NCBI GenBank assembly: GCA_021847125.1
Contig: JAJZUK010000134.1
Location: 1-5,066 of the forward strand
DNA: 5,066 nt
DNA from: Pseudomonadota bacterium
GTDB taxonomy: Bacteria; Pseudomonadota; Gammaproteobacteria; Burkholderiales; SG8-39
Direction of reading: 5' to 3'
Every line of letters begins with the position of its first letter. Positions within the stretch are counted from its first letter, which is position 1. Below, piece after piece: positions 1 through 5,066 of this stretch. The position numbers were made by a program, and so were the translations under genes. The notes under the pieces were generated by a model. The model saw only the letters and a program-made list of their open reading frames with translations, was not told the origin of the DNA and did no database searches.

Positions 1-122
1 GTAGCGGAGGACTCACCCGCGTCGCGAATGCCGCCATTTTCGCAGGGTGGCCATGGCGCGATGCGCAAGCCAGCCGCGTTCATCCTGCGGTCCGTTGCTC
101 GTCCGCACGCCATCCATCCCTC
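1..122. other. Downstream flank without a recognised gene
   Basis: No known protein or RNA gene was recognised. On the minus strand a frame opens at an ATG (113-111) preceded by GAGG and stays open for 37 codons to the window edge. Its translation resembles no family I know, and an overlapping ATG frame from 117 closes within 34 codons. It could be the beginning of a neighbouring gene or simply GC-rich spacer. Confidence 0.3.
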
Positions 123-149
123 GAAGATCAAGGACTGGCGCGGATCTTC
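123..149 (-). repeat. Second inverted repeat overlapping the first
   Basis: GAAGATC (123-129) and GATCTTC (143-149) are perfect complements separated by 13 bases, with a possible extra U-G pair on the minus-strand transcript. Its arm shares 146-149 with the adjacent 9-bp hairpin, so both cannot form at once. No U-tract follows. Function unknown. Confidence 0.35.
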
Positions 150-172
150 AGGCGTCGATCGGGCGCCTGAAG
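146..172 (-). terminator. Inverted repeat downstream of the operon, possible terminator or 3' stabilising hairpin
   Basis: A perfect 9-bp stem (146-154 with 164-172; CTTCAGGCG pairing with CGCCTGAAG) encloses a 9-base loop. It begins about 25 bases after the TAA of the DHOD-like gene, a usual place for a terminator. No run of U follows it, so intrinsic termination is uncertain; it may instead protect the 3' end of the mRNA. Confidence 0.4.
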
Positions 173-196
173 CGGCCCACCGGGGTGTTCCGCGGC

Positions 197-1204
197 TTAG
201 ACGAGCGGGCCGGTGTACGAGGCCAGCGCCTTCATGTAATTCGCGCGCTCGAAGGCGGCGGGGTCGGGGCAGGAGAGCTGACTGAGCGAGCCTTTCATCT
301 GCTCGACCGATGCGTATTCGCGCGCAGTCAGCCATTTTTCGACGCCGCTCACCAGGGTCGCGATATGCTTCGGTCCCTTGCGCAACAGGCTGCTTGCGAC
401 CATGGCGCAGTCCGCGCCGGCGAGCAGCAGCTTCAACACATCCTCCGGGGTGTGCGCGCCGCCGGTGCCGGCCAGGCTGGCCTTCACGCGGCCGCGCAGG
501 ATGGCGATCCAGCGCAGCGCCAGGCGCAGTTCGTCGGAAGTCGACAGCACGAGGTGCGGCGCCACCTCCAGTTCCTCGAGCAGTATGTCCGGCTGCAGGA
601 AGCGGTTGAACAGCACCAGTCCGGATGCGCCGGCGGCCGCGAGCCGCGCCGCCATATTGGCCATGGCGCTGAAGTACGGCGAGACTTTCACCGCTACCGG
701 TATCGACACCATGCTGCTTACCGACGCCACCAGGTCGATGTAGCGCTGTTCGACTTCGGCGCTGCTGTCATCCAGGCCGGTGGCGAGGAAATAGATGTTC
801 AGCTCGATCGCATCGGCTCCGGCTTGCTCGAATTGTTTCGCGATCTGCGTCCAGCCGCCCGGCGTGTAGCCGTTCAGGCTGGGTATCACGGGCAGCGCCA
901 GCGACCGCTTGGCTTCGCCGATCAGCTTCAGGTAGCTGTCGGGCCCGGTGTTGTAGTGCTGCATCTCGGGGAAGAAGCCGCGTGCCTCGGGCGACAGGTC
1001 CGCGCCCGAGAGCAACAAGTCGTGGGCGGCCATCTCATCGTGTTCGATCTGTTCCTCGAACAGCGACGGCAACACCACGGCCGCGACGCCCGCGTCCTCG
1101 AGCCGCTTGAGGCCGTCGAGCGAACTGGTCAGCGGCGAGGCCGCGGCGACGATGGGGTTCTTGAGCTCGAGGCCCAGATACCGGGTGCGCAGATCGGCGC
1201 TCAT
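197..1204 (-). CDS. Dihydroorotate dehydrogenase-like flavoprotein, probably not a true PyrD
   Basis: Soluble 335-residue TIM-barrel protein of the family annotated as dihydroorotate dehydrogenase-like; physiological reaction unknown. Visible in order: N-terminal KNPIVAAASP (15-24), IPSLNG (107-112), ADAIELNIYF (130-139), VAVKVSPYF (170-178, Lys173 at the usual flavin lysine), LVLFNRF (196-202, Asn200), and a C-terminal GTGGAHTPEDVLKLLLAGA (246-264) resembling the FMN-phosphate-binding end of class 1 enzymes. FMN binding is therefore likely. In class 1A enzymes ELN is followed by SCPN, giving the catalytic Cys and an orotate-binding Asn; here those positions are Phe139 and Ala141. The only cysteines are Cys266 and Cys312, outside that loop, and there is no CxxC motif, signal peptide or membrane segment. 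A conserved-looking ERANYMKAL (319-327) closes the protein. The ATG overlaps the nifJ stop by four bases and follows a strong ribosome binding site, implying co-translation with nifJ. Family assignment is firm; enzymatic role is open. A pyrimidine biosynthesis role is unlikely but not excluded. Confidence 0.93.
   Translation of the reverse strand: MSADLRTRYLGLELKNPIVAAASPLTSSLDGLKRLEDAGVAAVVLPSLFEEQIEHDEMAAHDLLLSGADLSPEARGFFPEMQHYNTGPDSYLKLIGEAKRSLALPVIPSLNGYTPGGWTQIAKQFEQAGADAIELNIYFLATGLDDSSAEVEQRYIDLVASVSSMVSIPVAVKVSPYFSAMANMAARLAAAGASGLVLFNRFLQPDILLEELEVAPHLVLSTSDELRLALRWIAILRGRVKASLAGTGGAHTPEDVLKLLLAGADCAMVASSLLRKGPKHIATLVSGVEKWLTAREYASVEQMKGSLSQLSCPDPAAFERANYMKALASYTGPLV
1201..1204 (-). 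other. ATGA stop/start overlap between nifJ and the DHOD-like gene
   Basis: The TGA stop of nifJ (1203-1201) and the ATG of the next gene (1204-1202) share bases. This four-base overlap is typical of translationally coupled genes and shows that both are read from one transcript. Confidence 0.9.
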
Positions 1205-4200
1205 GATTGCTCCTCCTTGGGGCTCGGATCAGTCGCTGCGGACGCTGCGCCTTCGCCGTCCGGGTCGGGTTTGCCGCCCTCGGTCACGGTACGCTGCACG
1301 CCGGCTACCTGCTCGTACAGGGCCCAGCGCGCATCGGCGTCGGACTGCGCTTCCTTCAGCAACTGTTTCGCGCGCGCCGGGTCGGCCTGGGCGAGCATGG
1401 CGTAGCGGCCCTGCTTCATGGTGAAGTTCTCGACCGGCATCGTCGGCTTGCGGGAATCGAGCTTCAGCGGCTGGCTTGCGCCGCCCATCCCCAGGCGCGG
1501 GTCATAGTGGTACAGGTTCAGATAGCCGCTCTTGACCGCGTCGCGCTGATGGCTCATGCCCGTGGCCATGTCGATGCCGTGCGCGATGCAATGGCTGTAG
1601 GCGATGATCAGGGAGGTGCCGGGCCAGGACGCCGCTTCCTGGAAGGTGCGCGCTGTTTGCACCGGGTTGGCGCCCATCGCCACCTGGGCAACGTAGACGT
1701 TGCCGTAGGCCATGGCGATCATGCCGAGGTCTTTCTTGCCGGAGGACTTGCCGGCGGCGGCGAACTTCGCCACCGCGCCGCGCTGGGTGGACTTCGACGC
1801 CTGGCCGCCGGTATTGCTGTACACCTCGGTGTCGAGCACCAGGATGTTGACGTTGCGTCCCGAGGAAAGCACGTGGTCCAGGCCGCCGTAGCCGATGTCG
1901 TAGGCCCAACCGTCGCCGCCGACGATCCACACGCTGCGGACGATCAGGCTGTCGGCAACGGCCAGCAGTTGCTGCGCCCGCATGGTTCCAATTTGCGCCA
2001 GGATGGCTTTGAGTTCGGCCACGCGCTTGCGCTGCTTGCGTATTTGCTCGTCCGTTTCCTGCGGCGCTTCGAGCAGTGCGTCGGCCAGGATTTCGCCGAT
2101 TTCGCCGCGCAGCGCGCGCACCAGCGCCTGCGCCAGGTCGCGCTGCGAATCCAGCGCGAGGCGCATGCCCAGCCCGAACTCGGCATTGTCCTCGAACAGG
2201 CTGTTCGCCCAGGCGGGGCCCTGGCCGGCGCGGTTCTGCGCCCAGGGGGTGGAGGGCAGGTTGCCGCCGTAGATCGACGAGCAGCCGGTGGCGTTGGCCA
2301 CCAGCAGGTGGTCTCCGTAGAGCTGCGACAGCAGCTTCAGATACGGCGTTTCGCCGCAGCCGGCGCAGGCGCCGGAGTATTCGAACAGCGGCATGCGCAA
2401 TTGCGAGCCCTTGAGCGCGTCTATCGTGTCCCAGGACGGGCGCGTCTCGGGCAGGGTGAGGAAGAATTCGTAGCTGCTGCGCTCCTGTTCGAGGTGATCG
2501 AGCTTGGGCTCCATGTTGATCGCTTTGCGCTTGACCACTTCCTTGCTGCGCGTCGGGCAGATGTCGACGCAGATGCCGCAGCCGGTGCAGTCGTCCGGTG
2601 CGACCTGCAGGGTGTAGGCCCAGCCCGCCATGCCGTCGCCCGCCTTGCTCTTCCAGGGCACGCTCTTGAAGCCCGCGGGTGCCTTCTTCAGCTCGTCGGG
2701 CGAATACACGTTCATGCGGATGGCGGCATGCGGGCACATCAGCGGGCACAGCGCGCACTGCGTGCAGATCGCCGCATCCCAGATCGGGATCTCGTGGGCG
2801 ATGCTGTGTTTTTCCCACTGCGAGGTCGCGGTGGGAAAAGTGCCGTCGACCGGCAGCGCCGATACCGGCAGCAGGTCGCCCCTGCCGTCGAGCATCATCG
2901 CGGTGACGCGCTGGACGAAATCGGGGGCCGCGCTCGGCACCACCGGACGGCGGCGCAGCGCCGAGTCGGCCTTTCCGGGCACTTGCACTTCGCGCAGTGC
3001 GGCGAGCGACTGGTCCACGGCAGCGAAGTTGCGGTGCAAAACCGTTTCGCCGCGCTTGCCATAGGTCTTGCGGATGGAACTCTTGATCTTCTCGATCGCC
3101 TCGTCGCGCGGCAGGATGCCGGAGATGGCGAAAAAGCAGGCTTGGGTAACGGTGTTGATGCGACCCGCCAGGCCGGCTTCCTTTGCCACCGCGAGCGCGT
3201 CCACCACGTACATCTTGAGTTTCTTCTCGAGTATCTGCTCCTGCGCCTCGCGCGGGAGCTTGTCCCATACCTTGTCCGGCCCGTAGGGGCTGTTCAGCAG
3301 GAAAGTCGCTCCCGGCCTGGCTAGCGCGAGCACGTCCAGTTTCCCCATGAACTCGAACTGGTGGCAGGCGATGAAATCGGCCTGGCGGATCAGATAGGTT
3401 GATGCTATCGGCTTCGGACCGAAGCGCAGGTGCGAGATGGTGACTGCGCCCGACTTCTTGCTGTCGTAGACGAAATAGCCCTGTGCGTTCAGCGGCGTAT
3501 TCTCGCCGATGATTTTCACCGAATTCTTGGTCGCGCCCACGGTGCCGTCCGCGCCCAGGCCGTAGAACACGGCGCAGGTGACGTCATCGCCCTCGGTGTC
3601 GAAGCTCTCGTCCACGGCCAGCGACAGACGCGTGACGTCGTCGACGATGCCGACGGTAAAATGGCGCTTGGGCCGCGATTGCGCGAGTTCGTCCAGCGCC
3701 GCCTTGGCCATCGCCGGCGTGTATTCCTTGGAAGACAGGCCGTAGCGCCCGCCGATCACTTTCGGCGTCTCCAGATCCTGCGGCCACGCCTCCACCAGCG
3801 CGGTGACGATGTCCTGATACATGGGCTCGCCGATCGCGCCCGGTTCCTTGGTGCGGTCCAGGACTGCGATGGCGCGCACGCTCTTCGGCAGCGTGGCGAT
3901 GAAGGCCTGCGTGTCGAACGGCCGGTACAGGCGCACCGTCAACAGGCCCACTTTCTCGCCGCGCGCGACCAGAGCGCGGACCGCTTCGCCTGAGGCGCCG
4001 ACGCCCGAGCCCATCTGTACCAGCACGCGTTCGGCATCGGCGGCGCCCTGGTAGTCGAACAGCTTGTAGCTGCGATGGGTAAGCTTGGCGAACCGGTCCA
4101 TGCTTTCCTGCACGATGCCCGGCACGGCCGCATAAAACGGATTGCAGGCTTCGCGCGCCTGGAAGAACACGTCCGGATTCTGCGCCGAGCCGCGCAGCAC

Positions 4201-4839
4201 GGGCTTGTCCGGGTTGAGGGCGCGCGCGCGATGCGCCGCTACCAGGTCGTCGTCGATCAATGAGCGCACTTCCTCTTCGAGCAGCAACTCCAGCCGGTTG
4301 ACTTCGTGGCTGGTGCGAAAGCCGTCGAAAAAATGCATGAACGGGACGCGCGAGCGCAGCGTCGCCATCTGGGCGATCATCGCCATGTCCTGCGCTTCCT
4401 GCACGCTGGCGGAGGCGAGCATGCCCCAGCCGGTCATGCGCGCGGCCATCACATCGCTATGGTCGCCGAAGATGGACAGCGCGTGCGTGGCTATGGTGCG
4501 CGCCGCGATATGGAACACCGCGGGCGTAAGTTCGCCGGCGATCTTGAACATATTCGGTATCATCAGCAGCAGGCCCTGCGACGCGGTGAACGTCGTCGTC
4601 AGCGCGCCCGCCTGCAGCGAGCCGTGCACCGCGCCCGCGGCGCCGGCCTCGCTCTGCATTTCGATCACCTCGGGCACCGCACCCCAGATGTTCTTCTGTC
4701 CGGCCGCCGACCAGGCGTCGGCGAACTCGCCCATTCCGGAGGACGGCGTGATCGGATAAATCGCGATCACCTCGTTGGTGAGGTGGGCGATGCGTGCAGC
4801 AGCCTCATTGCCTTCGAGGACGGCCAAGCGTTTGCTCAT
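1201..4839 (-). CDS. nifJ: Pyruvate:ferredoxin (flavodoxin) oxidoreductase, single-chain NifJ type
   Basis: Cytoplasmic enzyme that reversibly converts pyruvate + CoA to acetyl-CoA + CO2, reducing ferredoxin or flavodoxin. The 1212 residues match the homodimeric single-chain form (about 1,170-1,230 residues). In order: N-terminal pyrimidine-binding domain with YPITPSS (28-34, Thr31), Glu64 and Arg114; a CoA/transketolase-C-like domain (about 260-415); the gamma domain with GLGADGTVGA (427-436); a two-cluster ferredoxin domain with Cys692/695/698/702 and Cys751/754/757/761; and the C-terminal thiamine diphosphate domain with GGDGWAYDIG (974-983) and DTEVYSNTGGQ (1003-1013). Cys825, Cys828, Cys853 and Cys1084 supply the proximal cluster. 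From memory of the Desulfovibrio africanus enzyme, these four and the cofactor residues Asp976, Thr1004 and Asn1009 all sit at a constant +13 offset. No key residue is missing. The start is supported by AAGGA just upstream and by N-terminal family similarity. The tail after Cys1084 has no cysteine and ends in an acidic low-complexity stretch (1184-1212). It is the first gene of a two-gene operon. Direction in vivo is not shown by the sequence. Confidence 0.98.
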   Translation of the reverse strand: MSKRLAVLEGNEAAARIAHLTNEVIAIYPITPSSGMGEFADAWSAAGQKNIWGAVPEVIEMQSEAGAAGAVHGSLQAGALTTTFTASQGLLLMIPNMFKIAGELTPAVFHIAARTIATHALSIFGDHSDVMAARMTGWGMLASASVQEAQDMAMIAQMATLRSRVPFMHFFDGFRTSHEVNRLELLLEEEVRSLIDDDLVAAHRARALNPDKPVLRGSAQNPDVFFQAREACNPFYAAVPGIVQESMDRFAKLTHRSYKLFDYQGAADAERVLVQMGSGVGASGEAVRALVARGEKVGLLTVRLYRPFDTQAFIATLPKSVRAIAVLDRTKEPGAIGEPMYQDIVTALVEAWPQDLETPKVIGGRYGLSSKEYTPAMAKAALDELAQSRPKRHFTVGIVDDVTRLSLAVDESFDTEGDDVTCAVFYGLGADGTVGATKNSVKIIGENTPLNAQGYFVYDSKKSGAVTISHLRFGPKPIASTYLIRQADFIACHQFEFMGKLDVLALARPGATFLLNSPYGPDKVWDKLPREAQEQILEKKLKMYVVDALAVAKEAGLAGRINTVTQACFFAISGILPRDEAIEKIKSSIRKTYGKRGETVLHRNFAAVDQSLAALREVQVPGKADSALRRRPVVPSAAPDFVQRVTAMMLDGRGDLLPVSALPVDGTFPTATSQWEKHSIAHEIPIWDAAICTQCALCPLMCPHAAIRMNVYSPDELKKAPAGFKSVPWKSKAGDGMAGWAYTLQVAPDDCTGCGICVDICPTRSKEVVKRKAINMEPKLDHLEQERSSYEFFLTLPETRPSWDTIDALKGSQLRMPLFEYSGACAGCGETPYLKLLSQLYGDHLLVANATGCSSIYGGNLPSTPWAQNRAGQGPAWANSLFEDNAEFGLGMRLALDSQRDLAQALVRALRGEIGEILADALLEAPQETDEQIRKQRKRVAELKAILAQIGTMRAQQLLAVADSLIVRSVWIVGGDGWAYDIGYGGLDHVLSSGRNVNILVLDTEVYSNTGGQASKSTQRGAVAKFAAAGKSSGKKDLGMIAMAYGNVYVAQVAMGANPVQTARTFQEAASWPGTSLIIAYSHCIAHGIDMATGMSHQRDAVKSGYLNLYHYDPRLGMGGASQPLKLDSRKPTMPVENFTMKQGRYAMLAQADPARAKQLLKEAQSDADARWALYEQVAGVQRTVTEGGKPDPDGEGAASAATDPSPKEEQS
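1210..1218 (-). promoter_or_regulatory. Strong ribosome binding site for the DHOD-like gene, inside the nifJ 3' end
   Basis: On the minus strand the sequence reads AAGGAGGAG, then five bases, then ATG. It lies within the last codons of nifJ (the KEEQS tail). With the ATGA stop/start overlap it fixes the start of the downstream gene and supports translational coupling. Confidence 0.85.
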
Positions 4840-4843
4840 GATT

Positions 4844-4848
4844 TCCTT
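4844..4848 (-). promoter_or_regulatory. Ribosome binding site of nifJ
   Basis: The minus strand reads GAAAGGAAATC directly before the ATG at 4839. AAGGA is the recognisable Shine-Dalgarno core, with a rather short four-base spacer. It is weaker than the site of the downstream gene. Confidence 0.6.
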
Positions 4849-4909
4849 TCAGTCCTGTTCCCGACCGCGTTGCCTCGGTCTTGCTACAGCTTCGCGGCGG
4901 ACAATGGTG

Positions 4910-4939
4910 TACATAGAACAGCCTTGTGGCCCCGTTCAA
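4910..4939 (-). promoter_or_regulatory. Weak candidate sigma-70-type promoter for nifJ
   Basis: TTGAAC (4939-4934) and TATGTA (4915-4910) on the minus strand are separated by 18 bases, with four and three matches of six to the -35 and -10 consensus. This would give a leader of roughly 60-65 bases. I saw no convincing sigma-54 element, no TGT-N10-ACA NifA site and no FNR-type TTGAT-N4-ATCAA palindrome between 4840 and 5066. The match is poor and may be chance. Confidence 0.22.
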
Positions 4940-5066
4940 AGGGTTGCTCGGGCGAAGGAGAGTCGCTTTGCGGATGACCCGCGCGATGGCGCTGGCCGAA
5001 CGCAGCAATCCGGCGCGATCAGGCTGCGGTCGCAACAGCCAGGAACGCCGTTGTCGTGAGTCAAAA

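Larger units (their letters stand above)
4840..5066. other. Upstream intergenic region of nifJ
   Basis: These 227 bases up to the window edge hold no gene I recognise. Besides the candidate promoter and ribosome binding site there is a small 5-bp inverted repeat with an 8-base loop (4863-4867 with 4876-4880) in the likely leader, and another 5-bp one (5022-5026 with 5036-5040). Both are too short to call functional. A same-strand 76-codon frame (5035-4805) crosses the nifJ start out of frame and is treated as probable non-coding. Confidence 0.5.

Noticed and set aside
197..1204. Annotation as a genuine pyrD (dihydroorotate dehydrogenase)
   Set aside because: The catalytic Cys and the adjacent substrate Asn of class 1A enzymes are replaced by Phe139 and Ala141, the protein lacks the N-terminal membrane segment of class 2 enzymes, and the genomic partner is nifJ rather than pyrimidine genes.
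47..1405. 452-codon plus-strand open frame antisense to the DHOD-like gene
   Set aside because: Same codon-aligned antisense artefact; the opposite strand encodes a clear family member with conserved motifs along its full length.
1502..3268. 588-codon minus-strand frame inside nifJ
   Set aside because: Out-of-frame reading of nifJ. The product is Arg/Ala/Gly/His-rich low-complexity sequence without motifs, typical of a shifted frame in GC-rich DNA.
1207..3324. 705-codon plus-strand open frame antisense to nifJ
   Set aside because: Its codons are register-aligned with nifJ so that stops arise only where nifJ uses TTA, CTA or TCA, which are rare in GC-rich genes. It ends exactly at a CTA leucine codon of nifJ. 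The translation resembles no protein family, whereas nifJ is unmistakable.
4220..4230. Alternating GC run, a possible Z-DNA-forming tract
   Set aside because: Only 11 bases, and explained by the Arg/Ala codons of nifJ around residues 204-207.
4142..4759. 205-codon plus-strand frame rich in Ser and Ala opposite the start of nifJ
   Set aside because: Lies wholly within conserved nifJ domain I; no ribosome binding site or family resemblance was seen.
4908..4913. TGTACA palindrome near the candidate promoter, considered as a regulator half-site
   Set aside because: Six bases only; spacing does not fit TGT-N10-ACA, and no second copy was seen.
1..5066. CRISPR arrays, tRNA or rRNA genes, insertion sequences
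   Set aside because: No spaced direct repeats, no cloverleaf-like or rRNA sequence, and no transposase or terminal inverted repeats were seen on either strand.

Overview
The window holds one compact two-gene operon on the minus strand, flanked by short non-coding stretches. The DNA is strongly GC-rich and has the long antisense shadow frames expected of GC-rich coding DNA. The single-chain, ferredoxin-bearing NifJ-type enzyme suggests a proteobacterium, possibly a beta- or gammaproteobacterium. That placement is inference; no taxonomic marker gene is present.

Layout in transcription order (right to left): 4840-5066 is the upstream region, with a weak candidate promoter and a purine-rich ribosome binding site. 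1201-4839 is nifJ, a complete 1212-residue pyruvate:ferredoxin (flavodoxin) oxidoreductase with its thiamine diphosphate site and all three [4Fe-4S] cysteine sets. 197-1204 encodes a complete 335-residue dihydroorotate-dehydrogenase-like flavoprotein. It overlaps the nifJ stop in an ATGA and is preceded by a strong ribosome binding site inside the end of nifJ. 1-196 is downstream sequence with two overlapping, mutually exclusive inverted repeats and no recognised gene.

How the genes work together: NifJ interconverts pyruvate + CoA and acetyl-CoA + CO2, exchanging two low-potential electrons with ferredoxin or flavodoxin. The second protein keeps the FMN-binding TIM-barrel framework of class 1 dihydroorotate dehydrogenases. 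The catalytic-base cysteine of class 1A enzymes is replaced by Phe139 and a substrate-binding asparagine by Ala141, so it is unlikely to be a pyrimidine enzyme. Its translational coupling to nifJ points to an undefined role with the pyruvate/ferredoxin system. This is the most interesting unexplained element here. No nitrogenase, ferredoxin, flavodoxin or PyrK-like gene lies in the window, so physiological direction and electron partner cannot be read from context.
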